Origin: Mycogone perniciosa
Lineage: Eukaryota; Ascomycota; Sordariomycetes; Hypocreales; Hypocreaceae
NCBI GenBank assembly: GCA_025331125.1
Contig: JAOALB010000109.1
Span: 62,001-126,000 of the forward strand
Direction: 5' to 3'
Length of the DNA stretch: 64,000 nt
The position numbers were made by a program, and so were the translations under genes. Positions within the stretch are counted from its first letter, which is position 1; each line of letters opens with the position of its first letter. Positions 1 to 11,324 of this stretch are shown here, one piece after another. The notes under the pieces are model-generated. The model searched no databases. It saw nothing but the letters and a program-made list of their open reading frames with translations, and had not been told where the DNA came from.

Positions 1-1577
1 CACTTCAAAAAGACATGGCATTGAGTTGTGTCTAAGGGAGTTTCATGGACCCCAAACCTACAACACAATGGCTGCTGGTATAATGCTGTGTCTCCCAAAT
101 CACTTATACCCTGGCCTACTTGGAAGGCTGAATGTGCGCTGGGAGAGGGCTCCATTGGCAATAGTATAGTTTTTAAGGGGTAACAATGTTGGTAATCACG
201 ACAACTCCGACAGCGATTACGCGTCGAGTGTTATTTTCTGGTGGCAGTAGGTAATATGTCCCGTACCGCCACTTCCAGAGCTCCGATTCCACTGGAGCAG
301 TCGAACAGTTTTAATCATGTCCTTGTATTCTAGAACGCGGGGGAAATATCGCCTCCAGGGGAGCCCCAGTCTGGTCAAGCACTGCCGCCGCCGCCAGATT
401 CTCCCGCGAAGGAGCCTTTATCCCCGATCTTGAACCTCTAGATCGGAGACTTTTTAGCAGGGGGCAAGCACCAGCCCACATCGAACTTCGCAATGCCGCA
501 AGTCAGGAAGGCAAGGCTTGGGAGGCCGACAAACAGGCTTCATTCGATCTGTGTCTTGGTTGGTTTGGCTTGGACAGGAGCTCGGAAAAAGGCAATCCAA
601 GGCTTGGGTCTTCGGGAATTAAAAGCCGCTATTGAAACTTGAGGTTCTTACATGATGAAAACACGTCAAAGGCGATCAAAAGAACTGATACTCCTTTGGT
701 TAAGCGCGGTGAAGGATATTTCCGCTGTCAACCGCACCCTTGTTTTTAGGATCCACATGCATACGTACATGCATACGTCAGGAACGTCGTCATGAATTCC
801 CCAACAGTAATCAAACATCCTCCTATCCAAGGAGGAAGGGCCGGGCCGACAGGAGTAGACCAGCCAGAATCATCTGCTTGTAGCCTTATTTTAGATCTCG
901 TATTCAAAAATTTCGGGTCATGTTGAAATCCATCGCCCTACCATCTAGCCTCTTGATTCTTCTTAATAATTCATCCATGGGTGCTGAGCATGACCTACTT
1001 CAGTTTATCCCCGCCCAATAAAGATCGGGCACATCCGATAGAGACATGTCCATTGGTGGGATTCCTCTAGATGGGGCACTGCTGACGTTTCCCTCTCCAC
1101 TACTCCGCACCACTCTCAGACTAGGCAGACACCATCTTTCTTGAAATATTACCTTGACAAGCTAGAGCTCATAAAACGGCGTGGAGGATCCGAGGTTAAA
1201 AGGTGGTGCTTCCCAACAATACGGAGTGCTATTTAGCTATCAGTAGTTTCTTCGGACTTTAGTGCTACTCAGAGCAAGCAAAACGACTAGCCTGCTGGTC
1301 ATTGAAAATGCCCCATGACCGGAAGTATGCTCTGTTTGAATGCCTAATTCCCATTCATACTCTTCAGGTTTCCTGCATCGTATGACGGGCACAGAGTAGC
1401 CGCCGACAACCACCAATGAATCTTATACTATTTGTTGGCTAGTCGCCAAAGAAGCTGTGGGAGAGAAGGATTCCGAATCCATCATAACATTTACCCCCCC
1501 CCCTTTAATCGCCCCGTTCTTTTTCTGTGCTTGGTTCGTTACGCTCGCAAACGGCCCAGGGCCATGTCGAGGCCATC
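1..1577. other. Intergenic, no gene seen
   Basis: No reading frame here has a recognisable motif, a credible intron pattern or a start in good context. A short duplicated ATGCATACGT stretch near 758-778 and a C-rich run just before the next gene (about 1494-1503) are the only visible structure. The right end is presumably the promoter and 5' leader of the glycosyltransferase that starts at 1578. Confidence 0.5.
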
Positions 1578-3224
1578 ATGGCGCTCTTCCCAAAGTCCGC
1601 AGATACGTCGCGAATAGGGAAGTTTATTCTCAACAAACGACTAATTCGCCTCGTCATCAGCATATGGGCTTTCTTCTTCGTCGTTTTCTTCCTCCTACGG
1701 CGCCGCCAATATCGTGCTCGTGATTTGCCCGTGCTGGGCTACAATGAGACTGGCGAATACTATTCTTACACGACCTTTAGCGACTACTATCCCGTGTCCA
1801 TCAACCCCGCTGGCAAGTCTACCGAAGACCTCTGCGCAACGTTTCCCAAGCATCTGCTGGACCTTGTACAGCCAGTCTTGAAGATGGGCCACACCGAGGA
1901 TCGCGCCAAAATCGAAGCGCAGCTTGACAGTGTCAGTGCGTGTTTTCGGCCTAATGAGTTGCTTATATTTTCTGATCTTGATGAAAGAATTGGTAATCAT
2001 ACTGTCATCGATATTCTTGCTCATCTCCCTGGCAAATACTATAACCGATGGTATAATCCCGACATAAAGCACTACCTATTACAAAAAGAACTCAATAAAA
2101 GCGGCTTGTTACATAAAGACGAGAAGGCGAAAAAGCGCATCAAGGGCTGGGTCATTGATAGATTCAAATTCTTACCGCAGATAGAGCGTGCCTGGCACCT
2201 AAGGCCAGATAGGCCGTTCTACTTTTTCTATGAAACAGATACGTACGTTCGTTTACCTTGCCACCCCAGGGGATGACCGGTCGATATTGCGCCATATGAA
2301 TTGACTCATTGACCATATCATTTTGCAGTTACGTCGTTTGGGACAACGTATTCAGATTCCTATCAACGTTTGACCCCGATACACCTGCATATATGGGCTC
2401 ACCATCGCCTGGACGCCACGACAAAGACCGTGACATCAAGACCTGGTTTGCCAACGGTGGCCCAGGATACATTCTTAGCCGCGGAGCAATGAAGGCTCTC
2501 CTCTATGGCGACGCATCCTCTAACAATAAAACCAGCCAACCAACCATTACCGAGAAATGGTTCTCCTTGCTTACAGACGAATGTTGCGGTGATAGCGTTC
2601 TCGGATGGGCCCTTTGGAACGCCAATGTGGCATTGCAAGGATATTGGCCTATGTTTAACCCTCACCCATTGCATGGAATTCCATTTAGTCATCGTTACTG
2701 GTGTCAACCAGTCTTGACGCTTCATAAAACATCACCAAAGGATATGGTTGATGCTTGGAGATGGGAGTTTGAGCAAAGGAAAAGCAAGGTATGTTCCTTT
2801 TGATGCGCTATGTGTTGTCTCACTTATGGTTCTAATTCCATTTCGATAGCGCCCAATGCTTTACTCGGACTATTGGAACTTCCACCATCCTGGTAACCCT
2901 GGAGTTCTGGACGACTGGGATAATGGTGACTGGGATAGCTGGGTTCCTGATCCAGAAGAAGTAATTGACTCATTTGAGACGTGCCAGGAGGCATGTAAAA
3001 GGGATGATGGCTGTGTTCAGTGGAACTGGAGGGGGAGAGATGAGAAAAAGTGCATCCTCATGCGCTCCATCAGATATGGCACCGCACGAGAGCCAGAAAA
3101 GAAGAAAGGCAAGTGGGTAGACTACAAGGCTGGTTGGCTTGAGGACAGGATTGAGAAGTGGCGCAACGAGACGCAATGTCAGGTCGTTGAATGGGTCGGA
3201 CCAAGTATTCGACGAATATTTTAA
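1578..3224 (+). CDS. GT31-like (DUF604-type) glycosyltransferase with C-terminal PAN/apple-like tail
   Basis: Three exons, 1578-2242, 2329-2788 and 2850-3224, give 499 aa; both introns are GT-AG and keep the frame. The protein is a type II membrane protein: a short basic head, one hydrophobic anchor (about residues 22-40), then a lumenal catalytic domain. The FYETDTYVVWDN segment carries the acidic DxD-like site expected for metal and sugar-nucleotide binding in GT31 enzymes, and GGPGYILSRGAM is the typical acceptor-side block. The C-terminal 120 residues are Cys-rich (CQEACKRDDGC, then a further Cys) and resemble a PAN/apple fold. A Golgi glycosyltransferase on secreted or wall glycoproteins is the family expectation; donor and acceptor cannot be read from sequence. 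I start at the ATG at 1578 because the longer frame upstream has only a GTG. Confidence 0.82.
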
Positions 3225-4261
3225 ATATAAAAAAGAAATAAAAAACCAGTTCTTGTCAACGGCATGTGTTGGGTGTTAAAATCGGATTAAACGTACCACA
3301 CTTCGTGTTCTTGGGCCATTTCCTCTGGAAATTTGACTAAACTAGTATTCGTACGGAGTACAAATTTCAGCATTAAAAGAGAGTGAAGTTCTTGCGGAAG
3401 ACAAGCCCTTGGACTTTGTCGATGTCTTAATCCCGTCTAATTCGTTGTCTCTTGCACAGATTACAAGTTTTGAAACCGCCAAGTGACCCAGGTTGACTAG
3501 CTTTTTTTTTATAAGAGCCGTGATCCGATATTCACGGCCATTGGACAAGGTTAATGGGCGCCGTCTTCTCGTCAACTCTGGACTGGACTCACTAATCTGT
3601 AACATGGCTGCCAGTCTCCCAATAAGCTTTCCTTCGAGTGCTAGGGCCGCTTTTTCTATCGCAGTACTCCGTAGTACTACTCAAATAGGGCAGTGCGAAG
3701 CGAGGATTACCGAGTCATGATGGTCAACCGGGCTTATTAGCTGTGGGGCATTTCATGCGCGAGAGACAGCGAATCTCGGTTAGCATCATGTTTTGTTACT
3801 AGTATTATTAGTCCATACGAAGTAGATACAAGTCTACGGATTCTTTGGCTCTCGGCGTGTCAGCACGACAACGTCTGGCACTGTAATATAATTACTACGA
3901 GTAATACTCGTACTCGTACATGGCGCTGGCTTGGCAAGGACTACTCCATAAGCTGGGTAGTATTACGGAGTACTATCTTCTATTTCCGCTGCGCTTGACT
4001 TCATACTGTTTGCTGAAAAACACCACAATAAATCCACAGACTCGGGGCATCGCGTATTTGGGTCCAGAACTGAAGTTAGGCGTTAAAGGTCGGACACAAC
4101 CTTTTCTACAGGTCGCTGTGGTTTATTGTGAATACGAACGCCTTCAGAATGGAAAAAACCGATGAAACAAGGGATTTTTTTTCCGTGCCGAGAAGGAGAA
4201 TGAATGCACACTTCTTCGTGCGCCTCTAAAGTTGCCATTTGACAACGAGCAAACAGCCCTG
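3225..4261. other. Intergenic, no protein gene seen
   Basis: This stretch is between the glycosyltransferase and the tRNA gene. It contains TACGGAGTA or its complement at 3352-3360, 3665-3673 and 3964-3972. Open frames are short, start at non-ATG codons or lack any family resemblance, so none is called. Confidence 0.5.
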
Positions 4262-4395
4262 TCCTCTGTGGCGCAATTGGCTAGCGCGTCGTAAGTTTCC
4301 GCAGCAAGTTTCTGTCTTTGTAATAAGCATGATACTAATGAACAACATAGTGACTGTTAATCAGGAGGTTGGAAGTTCGAGCCTTCTCGGAGGAG
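4262..4395 (+). tRNA. tRNA-Asn(GTT) interrupted by a 60-nt spliceosomal-type intron
   Basis: Removing 4291-4350 leaves a 74-nt tRNA with every arm paired. The acceptor stem is 4262-4268 with 4388-4394 (7 bp, one G-U). The D stem is GCGC/GCGC at 4271-4274 and 4284-4287. The anticodon stem is TCTGA/TCAGG and the loop CTGTTAA (anticodon GTT at 4356-4358). The T arm is 4371-4387 with loop TTCGAGC, and the discriminator is G4395. Box A (TGGCGCAATTGG) and box B (GTTCGAGCC) match Pol III consensus, and a T5 terminator lies at 4418-4422. The insert sits between tRNA positions 28 and 29, inside the anticodon stem, not at the canonical 37/38 site. It begins GTAAGT, has TACTAAT at 4333-4339 and ends in TAG, as in a fungal mRNA intron. 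The gene could be functional if spliced, or a tRNA copy disabled by an intron-like insertion. Confidence 0.85.
4291..4350 (+). other. Intron-like insert in the tRNA-Asn gene
   Basis: The 60-nt insert has GTAAGT at its 5' edge, a branch-site-like TACTAAT with the branch A 12 nt before the 3' end, and a CATAG acceptor. These are the signals seen in the mRNA introns of neighbouring genes, for example the microprotein at 35.1 kb. Its boundaries are fixed by the tRNA stems on both sides. Confidence 0.85.
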
Positions 4396-5174
4396 ATCTA
4401 AAGATCTATTAACTCTCTTTTTGATTGACTTTAATTTTTAGATTTTTTAATATGTACGGCAATACGGAGTACTGTCTTACTCAATCTACCTGCTTCCCGT
4501 AAATTAGTGGTGCAATAGTACCACAAACAGTGCGCTAAAGGAGCACCTCAGCGTTCTCAAGCTACTCCGTACATCTTACCACAATATGCAAATTCCCAGA
4601 CACAGCATATATACCATAATAATCGCGAGCATACGCGATACTATTCTAATATTGTATAATTTATCATAATCGAACACAAAGCAAACCAACATAAAGACCA
4701 GCTCAGACAATAGTCGCCATAGCGTAACCTTGGCTGAGCCGGAAGTATCGTTAACGCGGACCTGTAAATCCGGGCCTAAAACTGCTGGCAAGGGCAGTCA
4801 CATCTACTGGTGACAGGGAGGTACTTTTAAACGAGGTAGATGGAGAGCTACTTCGTATACCGGCACTGAAAACGTTAATATAATCCCACGATCTGAGGAT
4901 CAAGCATGCTTGTAATGGTGATTCCTTCATGTACTCTCTCGACAGCTAGTGGTCAATGGTGTTGACCAATAAGATGTAAAATGTAAATATTACGTATATA
5001 TTTTGGGATATAGGGCGCAGCTCCTTAGGTAGAAAGATAGCTGCCTAACGATCACCCGGCATCCTACGGTCAAAATATTTGATCCTCAAGGACAATGGTT
5101 CTTATAATTTTAACTTCCTTTTCACATATTATACCGACACGTCCTCAGCAACGAGGAGTCGAGTGATATCCAAT
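4396..5174. other. Intergenic, AT-rich
   Basis: Contains the Pol III terminator of the tRNA gene (T5 at 4418-4422) and two TACGGAGTA-type motifs (4463-4471, 4563-4571). The rest is AT-rich and presumably includes the promoter of the DUF3669 gene. No gene is seen. Confidence 0.5.
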
Positions 5175-6458
5175 ATGTCGACGGGACTTCAAGTTGACAT
5201 CGAGACCACAAATTGCCTTTCCCATTTGCTTGATCAGCAGAGAAGCGATATCGTTGAGGTGGCTGCGCAGATCAACGACCTGGTTCCAAGTGTGAGAGTG
5301 TTATCGCAACTGCTCTCCTTACAATCAGTTATTAGTACAGCCTCATCCTTGCCTGTCGTTGAGCACAGCATCCAGAACAAGCAGATTGGATATAGGAAGA
5401 TTGGATTTGGACAATGTGGGCTGATTTTCGAGAGACCTGGGCATGATTTCGTGGTAAAAGTGTCACGGCCATTCTTTGAGGAGGCACTCTGGAACGATTT
5501 CTTGTCACATCTCAGGGTCTACAAAGCTTTTGCGCAGCAGAAGGTTCAACCGGAATGCCGGGTCCCGCTGCTCTTCTCATATATCCCTCGGACTAATGTC
5601 GACTGGTGGAATGCGAACAAGCCCTACTTCCCGAACAACACAGGCAATTTCCCCTTGCCGGCTATGGCCCTGATCTCGGAGCATATCCTCCCATTATCAA
5701 GACCTATCCGAAATGCCCTGATCGACCAGTTCTGCCCGGAGACTTTGAAGGCCAGCGTCAAAGAAAACCCTGCGAATCGCGACTGCCTTGCCCGCATCTA
5801 CCTTGGTAGGCGTCGTCCAGCCAACTCCCCACCTCCTCCAAATTTTGGCCTCCGAAATTACAACCTTTGTCTCGACCAGATGCTCGACTTGGACCTCCCG
5901 GTTGAGGAGTATGCGACCGCAATGGCTGAATCTCTTGCTATTATCCACTGGACAGCTAACGTGGACGGATACGACATCGAGTTTGTACTTGGAAGTGAGA
6001 CAGATATCACATATACCAAGTATGATACGGACACTCTTTCGCTGCAGAGCGAGGCGCTTGAGAAGATGTACCCACACCCCGACCTTGAGGCCATGATACG
6101 TGTCAATTCCCAAACGCGAACAACGCGTATGTGGGTCCTGGACTTCAACCTTTGCAATCGCTGGACGGAAGAGACACTGTTAGCACACTCAGATGAGGTG
6201 ATCGATCAACTGGTGTTGGCATTCTTCGAGAATGACCCATATTATCCGCTTCCTTTGATGGAGTTGGACGTGGATAAGAAACTCTGGTCTACCTTTCGCA
6301 TGGAATACTTGCAGAAGTCCGAGGAGATTCTTCTCCTGACACTCAACTATGAAAAGGTTCGAAATCTTCCAGCTAAATTTATAGACGCTTGCATAGCAAG
6401 AGAGCGGAAAAAGCTAGCAGAAGGTCTTAGACATGGGCACAGAGACTTGAAGGGATAA
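5175..6458 (+). CDS. DUF3669 (fungal kinase-like fold) protein
   Basis: Single exon, 427 aa, from the first in-frame ATG at 5175; the frame extends upstream but only with a TTG. The N-terminal 90 residues are a helical leader. Then come the blocks typical of fungal DUF3669 proteins: GFGQCGLIFE (a glycine-rich-loop remnant), FVVKVSR (a Lys in the ATP-Lys position), AMAESLAIIHW (central helix), and near the C-terminus MWVLDFNLCNRW followed by AFFENDPYYPLP. The LDFNLC block takes the place of the kinase DFG motif. DUF3669 proteins are common, often expanded, in filamentous fungi; no enzymatic activity is established. The gene appears intact. Confidence 0.75.
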   Translation: MSTGLQVDIETTNCLSHLLDQQRSDIVEVAAQINDLVPSVRVLSQLLSLQSVISTASSLPVVEHSIQNKQIGYRKIGFGQCGLIFERPGHDFVVKVSRPFFEEALWNDFLSHLRVYKAFAQQKVQPECRVPLLFSYIPRTNVDWWNANKPYFPNNTGNFPLPAMALISEHILPLSRPIRNALIDQFCPETLKASVKENPANRDCLARIYLGRRRPANSPPPPNFGLRNYNLCLDQMLDLDLPVEEYATAMAESLAIIHWTANVDGYDIEFVLGSETDITYTKYDTDTLSLQSEALEKMYPHPDLEAMIRVNSQTRTTRMWVLDFNLCNRWTEETLLAHSDEVIDQLVLAFFENDPYYPLPLMELDVDKKLWSTFRMEYLQKSEEILLLTLNYEKVRNLPAKFIDACIARERKKLAEGLRHGHRDLKG

Positions 6459-9400
6459 AATGAACACACCTACGTGTCAAACCTACCCTTTAGCGATTAG
6501 GTGGTTCAGTCTTTGAAAGGGTGGGTGGATATACGTCGGCTTTTTATTTACTGTCGTGAGCCACTTGCGGTCTTGAGATCCAGCAAATGATGCCCTTAAC
6601 ACCCAGCTACATAGGATCTGTATCTTTCTGACTCTAATGAGAAAGCTAGTATTATATAATACAGTTATACTGCAAGATTGGGCACTCATACCCACCCTAT
6701 AGACCGTCTTTATCGAAGCAACTTTAAAGATCCCAAAGCATAAGGCTGCTCTGTAGATTGTGTAAGGTCTGCTTATCATCGCAACCCTGCGGAGTTTGTA
6801 TTTCTCTAATTTAACGGTCCATCTTCGTATGCAGGCTTGGCTTATTGATGTTCTTGAGGGTTCAATGTTGTCTACGTTCACCAAGTCACCCCTATATTGC
6901 TTCAACATTCACCAGATGTCTGCGGAAAAGCCACAGCACTCCTTCAATTATTGGTGTTTTCTACCTAATTATTCCGACTTCTTAAAGTGATCAAAAGGCA
7001 GAATAATTCATGGAGAAATATGTAATACTGCATCTCTGTAGTTAATACTATATCAACTCCTTGGGTATTGATAGCATTTATCAAGGGATTGGTCTATAAG
7101 CATCCGAGGTTCGTACGCCCTTGGATTTTAGGATATCTTTGATATCTCGGCCCATGCTGTGATAGCCCCCATCTATGAATCTCATTGACCCAATTTGCCA
7201 ACTCTCGGACCCCATGCTCCTTTGTACTGTCCACTCCAAATAATCTCTTCGTCTTATAATAATTATACTTCCCAGCCTCATCACAGGTAAGTTAAAGGAC
7301 CCCAAAAACGAACTTATACCTGAGGAATATCAGTTCATAATGTCAGATATTGGGTATATCATCGTTCAGTCTGATACCAGCTTTCTGGGAGAGTATCGAT
7401 TGAATAAAGCCAAGGAGTGCGCAGCGCAAGCCTGCACAACTACATCTTAATTTAGGTGATAAGCATCATAAGTCTCTGTCACCATCGCATAATTTATTAT
7501 CTAGACGCTTAGTAAAGCTAATCATGTATCTATTTAGATGGAGATAAATCCTTGGTTCAACGACCATGGACCTTGAGCAGTACCCAAGCACGGCAGTCTT
7601 ATTATTACAGAATGACATCAGTTCGCGCTACTGCTGACAAACATCTAAAAGTCACAGTCGCTAGACCTCTATCGGCATCGGGCTAAGATGAACATGACTG
7701 CCTATGAGCTACTATAGAGGACATCACAATGTCAGAAACGACTGATTTGCTAACGATGTCCAGTTATTTTAGGGATCAATCTAATTTCTGGGACAACCGA
7801 CTGGAACCACGACCCAGCTGACATCTCAGTCTATCCTGTAATGAATCGTTGATGTTGTTGCGGGAAAAAATCAGCCTCTAATAATAAACGTCAGCCAACA
7901 CAATGGTACTGCGCCAGCATTGCAGTTCGGGAGTGACTAATATCTTTAATGAAGAAGCCCTTTTCTGTCATATGAGCTGATGAGTATACGGACTATGAGT
8001 GAGACGAGGTTAAACCGTCGGCCTTATTGACTACCGCATTATTCAGGACTAGCTTATGCTCCAAGTCCCGGCTGGTGATGTTGAGATGCGCGACGAAGCA
8101 CCTCTCAGTGGCGGTCTACTACTGGGCGAAGTACTATGTAACAGCTGCGAAACGCGCCATGAGCTAGAGAGGACTGCATAGTAGCGAATCGCCAAATTCG
8201 AATTAGTCGCCGCCGAGCGGCACTGACCACTTATCTGGGATAAAAGAGGTGGTGTTTTTGTTGGTCTTTATAGGAATCTATCCATATTCAGGTTGCAAAG
8301 AAAAAACCCCAACTATACCGCCATCATAATTCGATAGGTATGTAATCCAGTTAGGAGGTAAGGATAGAGTACTTCGTACTTTACTTCAAGTTGGGCTCCT
8401 AGGATTCATTCCGTCCTGTAACAAGGACAGGAACTATTTCAGCTAATCACAACACCAAAAATATCTTAGATATAAGAGAGTCAAAATGATCCAGCCACGC
8501 GCAAATTGCCCCTATGACTCTAGGCTTAGATGAGCTCTCAATCTAGTAAAGAGAATAGGTCATAGCCCCTTTATTTTATTAACCTTTTTTTTATATCTTT
8601 AACACTAAAGCACTTTGCTGCCTGTCCTATGTAGGTATCACTTCGAGATATGCAGTACATACTTCACAGTCTGTCTGATTCTGAACTCTTACTCCAAAAC
8701 AATATCCATACCCCTAAGCTACTCCTCAACTATTACCCAACTAAATACAAATTTCCCTGGCAATGCCGAGACAGATGGTGATTGGTATATCGGCACTGAC
8801 TTTATTGGCCAAATGGATCGGACAGCCTCGGTAGTAAGAACTGTCACAAAAGGCGGCCTGCCACACGAGATTAAACTGGCTGTTGATCGACTGGGATATT
8901 ATCGCGTAAAGCGGATCGTATAGTCAGTAATTCATTTCACCATGCGGGCCGAAAGGCACCTGAATTCCATCTCTGTTCATCTCTCCTGATGATGTCTCCC
9001 CAGCCATGCCCTCTATCTCTGATAGTTTCCTCGCCAGCCACTTTATAGTGTATCCGGAACGCGTCGCATTCCTCTGTTCCACATCGAAACTTCCTTCGTT
9101 TCAACCTCAACAAAGTTCTCAACCTAGTCCACACTGTCCGGCAGATGTCGTTACCTCAAGGCAGCGCAGTCGCCTTTTCGGGCGGAAACTCGATCAAAGG
9201 TTTTAGTGCTACCGTCGTAATCAAGCGGACTCGAAATCCCTTGGAACTGAAAAGGCTTTGGTTGAGTTCTGACAAAAGCGCATCGGTGTGGCTCTTGCTC
9301 ATAATCCTTGTACTGCCCATGGCTGTGAGCTTAATAACAGTTGGGATAACTTGAGCCTAATGATGTGGTACCATTCCGATGAATCGTCCAGCAAATATCC

Positions 9401-10305
9401 AGCACTTTATGCGGCGGGGATACCGTGGCAACCACGTTCAGAGAGTCGATAGAGTTAACAATTTCCCTCTCCGATACCCCATACTGCTGCAGTACTGGCA
9501 CGCCTACCTTCAATAATGGAACGGCTCTTCCATCGCTCATTTAGGGAATGGGAATTGGCAAAATACTCGAATATCAATATGCAGATTCGAGGTTTCAAGA
9601 TCAGTTATATTGTTGTTTTATCTTTGCAATTAATATACTATGGTTAAAGGCTGTGAATCTTCTTGAGACAACAGGATATAATACTTGTCAGGATCCTAAA
9701 GGGGAAACACCACTAGTGGCCAGGGCCCCTAGTCCATATTATGTAACTAGAAAGGGATATCCTAGGCATCTGCTCCCTGACTCTTAAGCCCTGTCTGCGG
9801 TGTGGCTTGGACCCTTCCCACACCCTTTCACTTTCCTTGTAATAGTACTCCGTACCCGTATCTCTGACAATACTATACTAGGATACTAAGCCATTGATAA
9901 GATAGTTATCTTGGTATTTTATGTCATGGCTTAACAATATATTTTAAATACACAAGTAAGAGTTTAATACTATATTTAGTATTATAATACTTATATAAAA
10001 ATAATATTCTTTCTATACTTCTCTTATATCATAGATCAATACTTTATATATATATATATATTGTATATTTTATTCATATACACCACTTAATCTATCTTTT
10101 CCCCTTAACCTTTAGATTTTACTAAATCTTATACATGTGGTCTAAGTCACAATAGGCTTAGCCAGGCTTCTAGTTCTAGTTGAAGTGCTATTCCATTGTA
10201 TATAAACACTGTCACCTTAATCTTTACAGACATAGCTGATCAATACACTACAGGCATTGACCAGCAGAAAGCAACATTGCATTACCTTTATCTATTACTA
10301 CTAAA
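6459..10305. other. Long intergenic region, no convincing gene
   Basis: About 3.8 kb with many stops in all frames. The part from about 9840 to 10110 is very AT-rich, with a TA dinucleotide run near 10047-10062 and a TACTCCGTA motif at 9846-9854. Short open stretches near 8615-8923, 9145-9354 and, on the minus strand, 9331-9540 have no recognisable motif or splice pattern. I read this as decayed intergenic DNA, possibly old repeats. Confidence 0.45.
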
Positions 10306-11324
10306 ATGGAGCGAATTGATACCCATTCTCATGTGCTCACTCCGAGCTTCGTCAAGTACAGCAACCTCTATGGATTCGACAAACCCGACGGCATGCCTGC
10401 ACTGCCTGTAAGTCAGTCAAAGTTACAATATCGAACTATGCACTGACAAAACAGGACTGGTCAGCTGAATCACACATTGCTTTCATGGACAAACTCGGTA
10501 TCACAAAGTCCATCCTCAGCGTCACCTCTCCAGGCACACACCTCACTCCTGGAGACGACATCACAGCCCGAAAAATCACCCGCGAGATCAACGGAGAAAT
10601 CGCCCAAATTCGCGACCTGTACCCTTCTCGCTTTGGGTTTCTCGCCTCCCTTCCCCTTCCCGACGTCGAGGGCTCCATCATAGAAATAGACTACGCGCTC
10701 GATAACCTCGGTGCCAATGGTTTCGCGCTAATGACCAACGCTCATGGCTTCTATCTCGGTGACAAGTAGCTGGACCCCGTGTTTGAGAAACTTAATGACA
10801 GAAAGGCTGTTGTCTTTATTCACCCGACTACGGGCTGCAACAAGGACCATAGGGCGCCCAAGCCGCTGAATCAATTCCCTTCCCCGATGATAGAATTCTT
10901 CTTTGATACTTCTCGCGTGGTCACGAACCTCATTCTCTCTGGCACAGTCGCGCGCTATCCCAACATCACTTACCTTGTATCCCACTGCGGCGCCGTTCTC
11001 CCACCTTTACTTGAGCGCTTTACCACCCTCTCAGGCTTTGTCAAAGCGCAGCACCAACTTACTTCTGATGAGGCCAAGGAGCTTTTCAAGACGAGGTTCT
11101 ACTTTGACCTCGCGGGATTTCATTTCCCTGATCAGATCCACGGATTGATGAGGATATCAGATTCGTCCAGGCTGCTGTATGGTAGTGATTACCCATATAC
11201 AGCCGAAGCAATGATTTTGCGTCAGGGCAAAGATTTAGATGCTGGGCTCGTGGATTTGTTTGGTGATGAGGAAACAATCAAGCGTGTAAATGCCGGAAAC
11301 GCAAAGAAGGCGCTCGGGTTGTAA
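10306..11324 (+). pseudogene. Amidohydrolase family 2 (decarboxylase-like), broken by an in-frame TAG
   Basis: Exon 1 is 10306-10407 and exon 2 starts at 10455 after a 47-bp intron. The frame would encode 323 aa but TAG at 10767-10769 replaces codon 139, in the context GDK*LDP where relatives usually have an aromatic residue. Everything else looks intact, including the metal ligands: DTHSH at the N-terminus, VFIHP, LVSHCG and YGSDYP. This is the ACMSD-like amidohydrolase family, which includes fungal decarboxylases acting on orsellinic or 6-methylsalicylic acid beside PKS genes. Next to a non-reducing PKS, removal of an aromatic carboxylate would be the natural role. A single nonsense change in an otherwise clean frame suggests recent loss, stop read-through or a base-call error. 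Confidence 0.8.

Noticed and set aside
1527..1577. Upstream extension of the glycosyltransferase
   Set aside because: It would start at GTG; the first ATG is at 1578 and precedes the membrane anchor.
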